This document shows positions 50,272 to 58,416 of a stretch of 64,000 bases of DNA, one piece after another. The notes under the pieces are model-generated. The model did not search any database. It was not told the origin of the DNA and worked only from the letters and a program-made list of their open reading frames with translations. Within the stretch, counting starts at the first letter, position 1. Each line of letters opens with the position of its first letter. Made by a program: the position numbers and the translations under genes. The DNA is from Candidatus Nanohalarchaeota archaeon. GTDB lineage: Archaea > Nanohalarchaeota > Nanosalinia > Nanosalinales > Nanosalinaceae. The DNA is taken from assembly GCA_022729235.1 (NCBI GenBank), contig JALDAJ010000001.1, positions 372,001-436,000 on the forward strand, written 5' to 3'.

Positions 50272-51222
50272 CTAGGCGTCTATAATTCCTCTGTCTTTGA
50301 CCTTGAAGACTGCTTCTCCTTCCGGCATGTAAGGGCTGTCGACCAGTCTTGCTATTCTCTTGTCTTTCTTGCTCTTGCGGAGGTATACTCTTACCGCGGA
50401 GTTGTGCGCCACGATGTGGCCTCCGATCGCGCTGGTAGGGTCGCCAAACATCTGGTCCGGGTTTGCCATGACCTGGTTCGTCACGACTACCGCCGCGTTA
50501 TGAGCGTTCGCCAGCCTTAGAAGCGTGTTCATGTGTCTGTTTAGTTTCTGCTGCCGTTTAGCCAGTTCACCTCTTCCGACGTAGTCGGATCGGAACTGCG
50601 CTGTCAATGAGTCTACCACTATAAGCCCGATGTCTTCTCGCTGGCAGATGTCCTGTGCCTCGTCCGCTAGAAGCATCTGGTGGTCGCTGTTAAATGCGCG
50701 GGCGACGTGAATGTTTTCCAGTACTTCATCTGTTTCCAGGCTATCATGTCTTTCAACCATCTGCTCGATTCTTGATGGTATAAACGTGTCTTCGGTGTCG
50801 ATGAATACTACTCCTCGACCGAGACCACCCTCATCTTCGGTCAGCTGTACGTTGACGGAGAGCTGGTGCGCTATCTGTGTTTTGGCGCTCCCGTATTCTC
50901 CGTATAGCTCGGTTATCGCCTGTGTCTCTACTCCGCCGCCAAGGACTTCGTCAAATTCTTCAGAGCCTGTTGAAATCCTCTGCATGTCTTTCCGGAGTTC
51001 GTATTTGTCTTTTCCTGTCTCGAACCCTATGTCGAGCTCTTTTCTCGCCGCGGTGATGATCTTCTGAGCCTTGTTTTCTCCTAGGTCTGCGACTTCTCCG
51101 AGGTCTCCGGCACTCATCGTCGCTATTGACATTATATCGTCGTATCCTGCCTCTTTTAGCTTGTCTGCTGTCTTTTCTCCTACTCCTTTGAGGTCTTCAA
51201 GCTCCATATCGTCTTCTGACAC
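50272..51222 (-). CDS. radA: RadA DNA repair recombinase
   Basis: A 316-residue archaeal RecA/Rad51 orthologue that forms filaments on ssDNA for strand exchange. An N-terminal helix-hairpin-helix (LEDLKGVGEKTADKLKEAGY) is followed by the ATPase core with GEYGSAKT (108-115), VVFIDTEDTF, IGLIVVDSLTAQFRSDY (Walker B) and NQVMANPDQMFGDPT (loop 2). The Walker A has Ala113 where Gly is usual. The start at 51222 and one at 51207 (MELEDLKG) are both possible. Upstream RPA shares direction, so a repair gene neighbourhood is likely. Confidence 0.95.
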   Translation of the reverse strand: MSEDDMELEDLKGVGEKTADKLKEAGYDDIMSIATMSAGDLGEVADLGENKAQKIITAARKELDIGFETGKDKYELRKDMQRISTGSEEFDEVLGGGVETQAITELYGEYGSAKTQIAHQLSVNVQLTEDEGGLGRGVVFIDTEDTFIPSRIEQMVERHDSLETDEVLENIHVARAFNSDHQMLLADEAQDICQREDIGLIVVDSLTAQFRSDYVGRGELAKRQQKLNRHMNTLLRLANAHNAAVVVTNQVMANPDQMFGDPTSAIGGHIVAHNSAVRVYLRKSKKDKRIARLVDSPYMPEGEAVFKVKDRGIIDA

Positions 51223-51285
51223 TTGAAAATCACGCTCCTCGGGTTTCTGCTGTTTCGAAAACTTTCTGTGTTTTGTTCATGTTTT

Positions 51286-52284
51286 TTAAGCCTCCATAAT
51301 TTCCAGTAGGTCTTCTAGTTCTTGTTTTGCGTCTACATTTTTAACTTCGTTGGCTATGATTTCAAGCCTCCCGAAGTAATCGTTGTACCGTGTTCGACCC
51401 TCCAGCTCAAGTTCTTTTCCGAGCGCGCTCTCCGCTGCTTCCTCGACCGCGCTGGTGTCACCTTCCTCTTCTACTTCTTCGCCTATTTCAAGCAGTTCGC
51501 GGGCTAGGTCACGGAAGAATACCGCTCTCATGTTCGCTGTACCATCGTCAATCACGGCAGATACTGCGAGCGCCTTGTCTGGCGCCTTTACTTCCCCGTG
51601 ATCTTCGCATGTAAAGTCGCCGTCATCGTCTTCACGTACAGAGGTTCCGCATTCAGGACATCTGTTGTAGAACGGGTTGCTGGTGTACACGTTCACCACC
51701 ATCCCTTTTATCCTGTAAGATGCTCCTTCAGACTTGACCTCTCGCAGGTCTGCTTCCTGTGTTTCTGAAGTACCTGGTGATTCGACTTCCGGGACTTCAT
51801 CATCGTCCGCCATCTTGACCTGTGATTCATCGCCGAGCCTAAGTTCGGCGTTTTCTCTGTCATCTTCCACGGTGTAGGCGTTCTGTATCTCTATAGCATC
51901 TCCTTCATCTATCTTTTCCGCGATCTCCGTCTGCTCGTCCCAGAGTGTAACTCTTATGGTTCCGGTGTTGTCTCCGAGGACTATGTTCTGTACTTTTCCT
52001 TCATCTCCATCGTCTCGCGTAAACGTGTTCGCATCAAGTATGTTGGTGACGCGCGCCTTCAGATTCACGTTCCGCATCTCCGGTACGATGTTGTCTATGT
52101 CGAGGTCCTTGTCGGAGGCTTCTGATATCTCCACGCCTTCTTCCTTTGCAACAAGGTGTAGCGCTCCTTCTTCTGAGACAAGACCTGAGAATTCCTCCAT
52201 TTTTTCGTTTACTTTTTCCTCAAGTTCTTCCTTATCGAGCCCTGTTTCGTCTAGAATATTTTCCACTACTTTCTCTGAAACCAT
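51286..52284 (-). CDS. Replication protein A (single-stranded DNA-binding)
   Basis: A 332-residue RPA with an N-terminal helical segment, OB-fold 1 (about 65-160: NVNLKARVTNILDANTFTR ... GTIRVTLWDEQTE), a second OB-like region (about 185-205) and a zinc site CPECG...CEDHGE (Cys209, Cys212, Cys226, His229). It protects ssDNA in replication and repair. The acidic linker (ADDDEVPEVESPGTSE) is characteristic of halophiles. It lies between a histone gene and radA. Confidence 0.93.
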   Translation of the reverse strand: MVSEKVVENILDETGLDKEELEEKVNEKMEEFSGLVSEEGALHLVAKEEGVEISEASDKDLDIDNIVPEMRNVNLKARVTNILDANTFTRDDGDEGKVQNIVLGDNTGTIRVTLWDEQTEIAEKIDEGDAIEIQNAYTVEDDRENAELRLGDESQVKMADDDEVPEVESPGTSETQEADLREVKSEGASYRIKGMVVNVYTSNPFYNRCPECGTSVREDDDGDFTCEDHGEVKAPDKALAVSAVIDDGTANMRAVFFRDLARELLEIGEEVEEEGDTSAVEEAAESALGKELELEGRTRYNDYFGRLEIIANEVKNVDAKQELEDLLEIMEA

Positions 52285-52330
52285 GGTAACCTCTTTGAAT
52301 CAAAAGCTTAAATCCCTTAAATCCAGGGCT

Positions 52331-52528
52331 TTACTTAAGTGCTTCCTTTATATCTTCAGCCCGGACAGTCTTCCTATCATCTTCCCTCGCTATCGCTATT
52401 GCTTCTTCTGCTACGTCTCCCGCGAACATTTCCAGGACCTCTCTAAGTTCCTCTGCACTCCCCTCCGAGACCCTTTTACCGCCTTCGTTCTTGATGAGCT
52501 CTTTCATCTTTGATATAGAGAATTCCAT
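52331..52528 (-). CDS. Archaeal histone
   Basis: A 65-residue single histone fold: ISKMKELIKNEGGKRVSEGSAEELREVLEMF, then EAIAIAREDDRKTVRAEDIKEALK, with the RKTV loop. It packages DNA by dimer stacking. The paralogue at 63584-63781 shares the design but differs in the N-terminus. TATA-like tttatattatt (52544-52554) and a GGTG near the start precede it. The acidic surface suits high salt. Confidence 0.95.
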   Translation of the reverse strand: MEFSISKMKELIKNEGGKRVSEGSAEELREVLEMFAGDVAEEAIAIAREDDRKTVRAEDIKEALK

Positions 52529-52644
52529 TGTTCAACACCTAATACTTGTACCTGAATAATATAAACAAAATGGGGATAAAGGACTGGGATACTTGACTAT
52601 ATAGTTTAAAAAAATTATTAAGGCGCGCTAACCCAACCGGATGT

Positions 52645-52917
52645 ATGGGGGAGGATCTTGAGGAGTTTTTCCTTAATAGAAAGCCAGTAAAGATGATGAT
52701 AGCCCTACATCTCCAGGCTACTGATAACTATGTTTCAGCTATATCGCGTCACGTGGATGCTACGTATTCTCATACAGTGAAGACTCTGAAGAGGATGAAG
52801 GAGTCTGGACTGGTTAGGTTTGAGAAGAAGGGGCGAAAAAAAGAGATTTTCCTGACCGGTAAAGGGGAAGAAGTTGCTGAAAGTCTCCGAAAAACCCTTG
52901 AGACGCTGGAAGAGTAG
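52645..52917 (+). CDS. MarR-like winged-helix regulator
   Basis: A 90-residue winged helix: MMIALHLQATDNYVSAISRHVDATYSHTVKTLKRMKESGLVRFE, then KGRKKEIFLTGKGEEVAESL. The helix-turn-helix and the KGRKKEIFLT wing match MarR/ArsR-type dimers. The divergent upstream region (52529-52644) has a long AT-rich tract (52598-52616), so it may regulate the histone or itself. Target unknown. Confidence 0.8.
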   Translation: MGEDLEEFFLNRKPVKMMIALHLQATDNYVSAISRHVDATYSHTVKTLKRMKESGLVRFEKKGRKKEIFLTGKGEEVAESLRKTLETLEE

Positions 52918-52938
52918 GTTTTTAATCCGCTGAAATTT

Positions 52939-53841
52939 CTATTGATTTTTCTTCTGTACTCTATCTGGTTGCCGTTTCCTGTATGTGAACTGCAGATATG
53001 AAACGGCAGAGGCAAGCAGGAATGTCGCTCCCAGTAATTCGAGGCTTTCCTCCACAAGGAAATCTTTGAGCATGTATCTTACGTCCATCATGCCTACGCC
53101 TCTTTCCTCCTCCAACCGCTCTATGTTTTGATCTCCCTGTTCGTAAAGTGCTCTTAACTCTTCTCCGCCACCCATGGAGATTGTTGCTTCGTACAGGGTG
53201 TCGCCGATTTGCTGGTTGATGTCTGTAAGGTCTGCAGGTCCTGAGATGAAAACCGCTGTACCGTAGAAAAGAAATCCGCCTGCAACTAAAATCGCTGTGG
53301 TCCGGTTTTCAAGCGTCTTTCTGCCGTACTTGATCACGGCGAAGGCAGGGATAGCGGCTATGGCTCCGAAGTAAGCTGTTTCCAGGAGATTGAGAGTAGT
53401 CCAGTTTATCTGGTGGAGTAAGAGATCTCTCAGGATGAAGTGTCGGGGATTGAGCGCATCCTCTATCAGCATCAGAACTCCTGCGATAGCGAAGAGTAGC
53501 CAGAACCGGGCTTTGTCACTCTTACCCATCTTACGTAACCTGTGGTACAGGTATCCGCAGGTAGTAGCAAAAGCACCGAGGAATAGCCACTGGACGAGCT
53601 CTATAGGACCTCTCTCTTTGAAAAGGTAGTGCCATAGAACAGGTACTAGCTGATTTTGCACCGTGCTTCTTAGCCCGAGACTGTTCCTGATATCGACAAG
53701 GTAAATCGCGAGGTAGGAAAACAGGAGTATGCCTATACCTGTTCCGAGAACGTGATAATAACTTAGTTGAAAGGCGTCTGTGGTGTTCTCGGCGACTTCT
53801 TCTATGGAAGAGAGGAGGTCTCTTATCTTTTTTACCGGCAT
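52939..53841 (-). CDS. Polytopic membrane protein of unknown function
   Basis: A 300-residue protein with about six hydrophobic segments: LGTGIGILLFSYLAIYLVDI, LVQWLFLGAFATTCGYLY, FWLLFAIAGVLMLIEDAL, AIPAFAVIKYG, TAILVAGGFLFYGTAVFISG and LLGATFLLASAVSYLQF. The EDALNPRHF and EESLELLGATF motifs carry conserved-looking acids near the membrane. I do not recognise the family. It is convergent with the winged-helix gene and divergent from the MATE transporter. Confidence 0.6.
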   Translation of the reverse strand: MPVKKIRDLLSSIEEVAENTTDAFQLSYYHVLGTGIGILLFSYLAIYLVDIRNSLGLRSTVQNQLVPVLWHYLFKERGPIELVQWLFLGAFATTCGYLYHRLRKMGKSDKARFWLLFAIAGVLMLIEDALNPRHFILRDLLLHQINWTTLNLLETAYFGAIAAIPAFAVIKYGRKTLENRTTAILVAGGFLFYGTAVFISGPADLTDINQQIGDTLYEATISMGGGEELRALYEQGDQNIERLEEERGVGMMDVRYMLKDFLVEESLELLGATFLLASAVSYLQFTYRKRQPDRVQKKNQ

Positions 53842-53924
53842 TTAAACTGGCTTTTGTAGCAATCCTTTTTCTAGTCTTGCCTTCAATCTTACTAAAATAA
53901 TTGGTGTCCCGAGGGGATTATACA

Positions 53925-55298
53925 GTGAGGAAAGAACTAACTGAGTTTCTGGAATCGGGCACCAAGATAGATCTGACCAGCGGGAAAATCGGGAAGCCGT
54001 TGTTAGTGCTTTCTCTACCGGTTATAATAACGAATCTTCTGCAGACAGCGTACAACATCATTGATGTTTTCTGGCTGGGTCGTGTAAGCACGGATGCCCT
54101 GGCAGCTGTAGGGTTTGTATTTCCTGTGATATTCCTGCTTATATCTCTAGGCATAGGACTTTCGATAGCCGGAAGCATACTGGTTGCGCAGAACGAGGGT
54201 AGAGGAGACGGTGAGAGAGTGGAAAAGGCTGCGTCCCAGACGATTCTTTATATATCAGTATTCTCGGTGTTTACCGGGCTAGTAGGTTATTTTCTGGCTG
54301 AAACCATCATCACATTTCTCGGCGCGGAAGAGAGTGTTATCCCTCTTGCGACAGGGTACCTTGAGATAATATCACTAGGGATGATCGCATATTTCGGGTT
54401 CTCTGTATTCAGTTCTCTTATGAGGGGTTATGGGGACACGGTTACGCCGATGCTGATAATGGGAGGGTCGGTTCTCCTGAACATGGTGCTAGATCCTCTA
54501 CTGATTTTCGGGTGGAGTGTATTTCCTGAGTTAGGGGTGGAAGGTGCAGCCCTCGCAACTCTTATCAGCAGAGGGTTAGGGTTCGCGGTGGGTCTGTATA
54601 TTCTATTTACAGGAGTTAAAGGTCTGAGTATTTCCCTGGAAAGAATGAAGCCGGATATTGATTTTGCAAGAAAGACTCTGTCGCTAGGTGTTCCGGCAAG
54701 CATAGAGATTATGACGCGCGCATTGTCTGTCAACGCCATCCTCTTTATCGTCGGCATGTTTGCCACACCGGTGGTCGCGGCGTATGGTATAGTTATCCGG
54801 ATATACTCTGCGGTCTATCTTCCAAGTATAGCAGTTTCAAGAGGTGTTGAGACGATGACCGGTCAGAACATAGGTGCCGAGAAACCTGTTAGAGCGATTG
54901 AGGCTAACAGAATAGCTGCCAGATATACCTTTGGAATCCTGACCTTTTTCGGTATTTTCTGCTTATTATTCGCCACCCCGGTTCTCGGATTGTTTTCTAG
55001 TGATCCGGAAGTAATAGGTATCGGGTCAGAGTTTCTGATGATACTGGGTGTTTCGTTCGGTTTTGTAGGGATTAAGAGCACATACAACGGAGGGTTAAGA
55101 GGTCTTGGTAAGACAGCTTCCGCTGCGTTAATAGCTATAGTCTCACTTTGGCTAGTCAGGATACCTTTCGCCTACTTCTCAATCAGCTTCCTTGGTGAAA
55201 CCGGTATCTGGATTGCCTTTGCGCTGTCTAACTTTACCGGCGCGACCCTTGCGTACCTGTGGTTCCAGGGTAAGGGAAAGAAACTAACAGGTAAGTAA
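53925..55298 (+). CDS. MATE family efflux transporter
   Basis: A 457-residue transporter with about 12 transmembrane helices in two pseudo-repeats: LLVLSLPVIITNLLQTAYNIIDVFWLGRVS (repeat 1) and IEIMTRALSVNAILFIVGMFATPVVAAYGI (repeat 2). Such proteins export organic cations by Na+ or H+ antiport. GTG at 53925 is preferred because a gagggg lies 8 bases upstream; a TTG at 53901 or GTG at 53904 would add eight or seven residues. Divergent from the unknown membrane protein gene. Confidence 0.9.
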   Translation: MRKELTEFLESGTKIDLTSGKIGKPLLVLSLPVIITNLLQTAYNIIDVFWLGRVSTDALAAVGFVFPVIFLLISLGIGLSIAGSILVAQNEGRGDGERVEKAASQTILYISVFSVFTGLVGYFLAETIITFLGAEESVIPLATGYLEIISLGMIAYFGFSVFSSLMRGYGDTVTPMLIMGGSVLLNMVLDPLLIFGWSVFPELGVEGAALATLISRGLGFAVGLYILFTGVKGLSISLERMKPDIDFARKTLSLGVPASIEIMTRALSVNAILFIVGMFATPVVAAYGIVIRIYSAVYLPSIAVSRGVETMTGQNIGAEKPVRAIEANRIAARYTFGILTFFGIFCLLFATPVLGLFSSDPEVIGIGSEFLMILGVSFGFVGIKSTYNGGLRGLGKTASAALIAIVSLWLVRIPFAYFSISFLGETGIWIAFALSNFTGATLAYLWFQGKGKKLTGK

Positions 55299-55524
55299 CT
55301 CCTGTCCTCACCGCAGCTGTTTTACCACACTCTGGTTTTGGGTATCGATTTTCTGGGAGGCGTGAAATATCTCACATTACGTGTTGTTTGATTTAGACGA
55401 ACATTCAATGTTTTTTAAAGGCTATTGTTCTGACTCTCAGGTTAATCCATAATTGCCGAGTGTTTGCTTTGGACGAACAACCTGTGTAAAATGGTAAAAA
55501 GAAGCGCCAGCAAGCAGTTCCTGT

Positions 55525-55761
55525 ATGAGGATAACAAGGATTCAGGACGACGGCGAGCGGTTCATTATTTACGGCGACGGCAGACTCCTGGACAAGCTGA
55601 GCGAGGTCTTCGGCCAGATGGCTTTAGGGGTCTCGGTCACGGAGTCCGAGAGAGGCGTGGCTAATATCCTCTACACGGAGAACAACCGGGATATCGTACT
55701 GCGTGTTTTGAGGGAGCGCACTGAGGGCGAGATGGGTGTTGCTAATCGAGATTCGTCTTGA
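55525..55761 (+). CDS. Hypothetical small protein
   Basis: A 78-residue protein with strand-rich N-terminus (MRITRIQDDGERFIIYGDGR), a helix (LLDKLSEVFGQMALG) and a further strand-helix (VSVTESERGVANILYTENNR, DIVLRVLRERTEG). A balanced, acidic composition suggests a real gene, but the family is not known. The upstream 226 bases (55299-55524) show no gene I can support, only scattered GAAC/GTTC words and T-runs. Confidence 0.5.
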   Translation: MRITRIQDDGERFIIYGDGRLLDKLSEVFGQMALGVSVTESERGVANILYTENNRDIVLRVLRERTEGEMGVANRDSS

Positions 55762-55939
55762 CTCGGTCGTATGAGTGTTCAAACTGATTAAACACTCGCT
55801 GCTCTGTGAGGTCGGAATCGAGACAGTTTCTGAAAACTCTCTGGCACAAACCTTCTTTATACAGATATAGGTAAAATGCGTTTCTCAGTATATCCTTCTT
55901 GCTTCGGCAAGGGTAAACGAACCAGATAGGGTATATAAT

Positions 55940-56006
55940 AAAGAAGGTATATTTTCTCGACCCAGGGACGAGTTTCTCATTCACTCGGTTTCATTATACC
56001 TTCTTT
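55940..56006. repeat. Inverted repeat with 12-bp arms
   Basis: AAAGAAGGTATA (55940-55951) and TATACCTTCTTT (55995-56006) are exact reverse complements, 43 bases apart; the same word occurs as ACCTTCTTTATA at 55850. Could be a stem of a non-coding RNA or a small mobile remnant. Confidence 0.6.
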
Positions 56007-56181
56007 GTTCTGGAGTTTTGGCAAAAAATCAAGTTATTTGGAAAAATTCTGGCTGTTTGAGATCTGAAACTCTTCTGGTTCTGGGAGGTTTGTGTTACTT
56101 TCCATGTCCAAGGTATCGGATTTTATTGTGAGATCGAGGTACTTCGCCTACCTTTATTGGAGGGTGCTTTTTGCTGTTGTT

Positions 56182-56314
56182 GAGAGTTCGTGAGTGTTCG
56201 TTTTTTATGAACTCTCGTTAGTATCTATTTTACTGGCTGATGGTTACAAAGGATTTAAAATGTGTTTGACTGTTCGTTATTTCCGAACTAATTGGTGTTC
56301 GATGTTTCTGAACA
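56182..56314. promoter_or_regulatory. Cluster of three palindromic GTTCG/GAAC elements
   Basis: Three elements: GAGAGTTC/GAACTCTC around TGTTCG (56182-56216), GTTCG-N7-CGAAC (56272-56288) and TGTTCG...TGAACA (56296-56314). Spacing between the last two centres is about 25 bases. The repeating form is that of a dimeric regulator's binding site. No promoter is adjacent except an AT-rich ggatttaaaatg at 56251-56262. Confidence 0.4.
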
Positions 56315-56389
56315 ATCTTTGATGCATGAGAGTGTTAGAGGGGGGGGCAAGGAGGCTAGAATTAAAAACAGTGCGTTGCGAACTGCTTA

Positions 56390-57106
56390 ATGATGGAGGA
56401 GTACATAGAAAGCAGGATAGAGGATGCGGATAAGGATGATACCGCGCTGACTAATGATGTCTACTTCACGGACGAAGGTACTGTAATCAAGATATATCCG
56501 AAGTATCCTCTGACCAGTATATACGCGTCATTTGTGAATTTTCTGGGTTTCAAGTTCAGTTACTTGGACCGCGAGACCAGGATGAGGAACGAGGTCGAGG
56601 TGAAAGAAGGTATAAGAGACGCAGGACTGAATGCTCCTGAGATAGTTTACCGGGGCGAGAGTGCCATAGAGTTTGGGAGAGTTCCGGGGGTTTCGGGCCG
56701 CGAGTACCTGAACTCGTGCAGTGAGGAGGAAGCGCGGGAACTCGGTGTAAAGGTGGGTGAATTCCTACCCTGTCTTCACGAAAAAGATATCGCGTTGAGA
56801 GATCTCAAAATCACTAATCTACTGGTGGATGAAGACTCGGGAATCTACCTAATTGACCACGAGTACGCAAGCCTTGACGCAGGGAAGGTATTCAAGGGGA
56901 TTGATTACCTGACTCTTTTTTCAAGCGCCCGCCAGACGTCACGTTACAGCGAGTTCAGGGAAGGTTTTCTGGAGGAAAACGGTGTTGGCAGGATGATACT
57001 GTTCTTCAGTATTCTGACTTCCATTGGTCATGCTTTACTGCTTGAAAGGAGCTGGGACAGGTTTATGAAAAGCTTGGCGAGCGTCAGCTCTGACTTGAGA
57101 GGGTGA
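56390..57106 (+). CDS. Protein-kinase-fold protein (RIO/LPS-kinase-like)
   Basis: A 238-residue kinase-like protein. DEGTVIKIYPKY contains the nucleotide-binding Lys; RNEVEVKEGIRDAG is the helix C region; LHEKDIALRDLKITNLLVDEDSGIYLIDHEYASL (about 129-162) keeps the catalytic Asp, the Asn and the metal Asp. It lacks the activation segment of eukaryotic kinases, as in RIO, Bud32 and Kdo-kinase types. The substrate may be a protein or a lipid/sugar. ATG at 56393 is an alternative start. The next gene is three bases after its stop, so they are co-transcribed. Confidence 0.78.
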   Translation: MMEEYIESRIEDADKDDTALTNDVYFTDEGTVIKIYPKYPLTSIYASFVNFLGFKFSYLDRETRMRNEVEVKEGIRDAGLNAPEIVYRGESAIEFGRVPGVSGREYLNSCSEEEARELGVKVGEFLPCLHEKDIALRDLKITNLLVDEDSGIYLIDHEYASLDAGKVFKGIDYLTLFSSARQTSRYSEFREGFLEENGVGRMILFFSILTSIGHALLLERSWDRFMKSLASVSSDLRG

Positions 57107-57109
57107 TGT

Positions 57110-57613
57110 ATGATTTTCGGACTAGAGTCTTTAACTTACGGACTTCTACTGGATCTCGGGCTCCCGTTCCTTGTGATAGTATTTTTGCTTGAGGGTGCGC
57201 TACTCGGCAAGCTTCTGCCCACTGACTTTATACTTCCTGCGGCGGTGGTGATCTACGCGACCCAGACTCAACACTACTTTTCGCTTATTGCGCTAACAGC
57301 GATATCGTCTACAGCTGGTCAGTACTGGCTTTTCAAGCAAATCGGCAAGAAGGATAAAGAGTCGGTCCTGAACCATCGGTACATCAAGGTTTCGGATGAC
57401 AAACTGGATAAAGCCGAGGAAAAGTTCCAGAAGCACGGATTGAAGGCGGTACTGGTGTCTAACATGGTGCCGGGTATAAGAGGTTTCCTGACTATCCCTG
57501 CCGCACTTAACAACTCTGACGCAATGAAGTTCACACTATTCTCTGCGACAGGGACGATGGTATACCACACTGTACTGGTGGGTGTAGGGATAGGCTTAAT
57601 CTCTATTTTCTAG
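57110..57613 (+). CDS. DedA/SNARE-associated family membrane protein
   Basis: A 167-residue protein with four or five hydrophobic segments (LPFLVIVFLLEGALLGKLLP, FILPAAVVIYATQ, FSLIALTAISSTAGQYWLFKQIG, FTLFSATGTMVYHTVLVGVGIG). FxxRxxPGxRxxxxxPAG-like VSNMVPGIRGFLTIPAAL is the DedA signature. DedA proteins are membrane lipid-related transporters or scramblases. It follows the kinase gene by three bases; its stop overlaps the convergent glyoxalase gene by four bases (CTAG). Confidence 0.88.
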   Translation: MIFGLESLTYGLLLDLGLPFLVIVFLLEGALLGKLLPTDFILPAAVVIYATQTQHYFSLIALTAISSTAGQYWLFKQIGKKDKESVLNHRYIKVSDDKLDKAEEKFQKHGLKAVLVSNMVPGIRGFLTIPAALNNSDAMKFTLFSATGTMVYHTVLVGVGIGLISIF

Positions 57614-57987
57614 GCACTTCTCGCGAGTATCTCGATCTCGTAGCCTTCAGGATCTTTCACAAAGGCATAGTTGCCAGGACATTCTTCCGGCGGGCGATAG
57701 TCTTCGCCTCCTGCTTCAACAGCTTTGTCATAAGCTTCCTGCAGTGACTGACCTTCCTCGGTATGAATGGCGATGTGCCCAAATCCTTCACCTTTCTCGT
57801 AACCGTCGTCTTTACCGTGGTTGTAGGTGAGCTCGATTTCTGCGGTCTGGTCTTCGCTACCGAGGAAGTAGAGTGTGAACGTGTCCATCTCTTTCTTTTC
57901 TCGAAGTTCGAAGCCGAACGCCTTCTTGTAGAACTCGATCATCTTTTCCGGCGAACCTGTCCGGAGCATGGTGTGCGCAAGTTTCAT
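57610..57987 (-). CDS. Glyoxalase I-like (VOC superfamily) protein
   Basis: A 125-residue protein: KLAHTMLRTGSPEKMIEFYKKAFGFELR with the first His ligand, AEIELTYNHG with Glu, FGHIAIHTE with the second His and GYEIEILA with the final Glu. These four metal ligands are those of lactoylglutathione lyase, which detoxifies methylglyoxal. Archaea often lack glutathione, so the thiol or ring substrate may differ. Convergent with the DedA gene. Confidence 0.88.
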   Translation of the reverse strand: MKLAHTMLRTGSPEKMIEFYKKAFGFELREKKEMDTFTLYFLGSEDQTAEIELTYNHGKDDGYEKGEGFGHIAIHTEEGQSLQEAYDKAVEAGGEDYRPPEECPGNYAFVKDPEGYEIEILARSA

Positions 57988-58024
57988 GTCTGCTAGTTAC
58001 TTTTCCAGAAATTTAACTTGAATG

Positions 58025-58408
58025 CTACATCGTGGTTACGATCGCTTTCTCGACCTTGCTATTTGTCTGGAGGGCTTCCCAGAACTCCTTAACGCGGTTT
58101 GCATCTCCCTGGACGATGAATGTCTGAAGGCATTTGTGATTGTCGAGGTGGCTGTGCATACGTGTCTTGATGACTTCCTCATGCCTGTGCTCGATATCCG
58201 AGACCTCGTCTAGGTCTCCTTCTCCGTGTGTCGCGGTCACAACGCAGTCGACGGTCCCGCTGAGCTCGCTTATGCTTTTCTTCTCTTCTATGAAGCTCCT
58301 GATAGCCGACCTAACGACCTCGCTTCTCCCCGAAAAGCCGAGCTCTTTTTCTATCTCTTCCAACGTGTCAAGCAGGTTCTCGTTCAGTGAAACGCTTACT
58401 ACGGGCAT
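58025..58408 (-). CDS. nikR: NikR-like RHH metal-responsive repressor
   Basis: A 127-residue NikR-type protein: an N-terminal RHH (PVVSVSLNENLLDTLEEIE, FSGRSEVVRSAIRSFI) and a C-terminal ACT-like domain with the metal ligands His76 (or His74), His85, His87 and Cys93 in THxHLDNHKC-like spacing (RMHSHLDNHKCLQTFIVQG). NikR binds Ni and represses uptake genes. Here it is divergent from a zinc/manganese-type ABC transporter, so it may sense Zn or Mn. It probably also represses itself through the palindrome just upstream. Confidence 0.87.
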   Translation of the reverse strand: MPVVSVSLNENLLDTLEEIEKELGFSGRSEVVRSAIRSFIEEKKSISELSGTVDCVVTATHGEGDLDEVSDIEHRHEEVIKTRMHSHLDNHKCLQTFIVQGDANRVKEFWEALQTNSKVEKAIVTTM

Positions 58409-58416
58409 AATGAGGT

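Larger units (their letters stand above)
55762..56389. other. Non-coding stretch with several inverted repeats
   Basis: No convincing gene is seen. An 80-codon open frame on the minus strand (55742-55984) has aromatic and Cys-rich composition unlike any neighbour and no promoter, so I do not call it. The stretch holds a 12-bp inverted repeat (55940-55951 and 55995-56006), a related ACCTTCTTTATA at 55850-55861, a GAGAGTTC/GAACTCTC hairpin (56182-56216), two further GTTCG/GAAC palindromes, and a nine-G run near 56340. The gene at 56390 has a TATA-like attaaaaac at 56361-56369. Confidence 0.55.

Noticed and set aside
53901-53924. TTG/GTG codons as start of the MATE gene
   Set aside because: A GTG at 53925 has a better Shine-Dalgarno (gagggg, eight bases upstream); the upstream codons remain possible.
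55464-55664. 66-codon plus-strand frame overlapping the small gene at 55525
   Set aside because: Arg-rich, basic product typical of an out-of-frame reading of an acidic gene; the other frame has the expected acidic composition.
55742-55984. 80-codon minus-strand frame with aromatic, Cys-rich product
   Set aside because: Composition is unlike any neighbour, no promoter or RBS, and it covers one arm of an inverted repeat.
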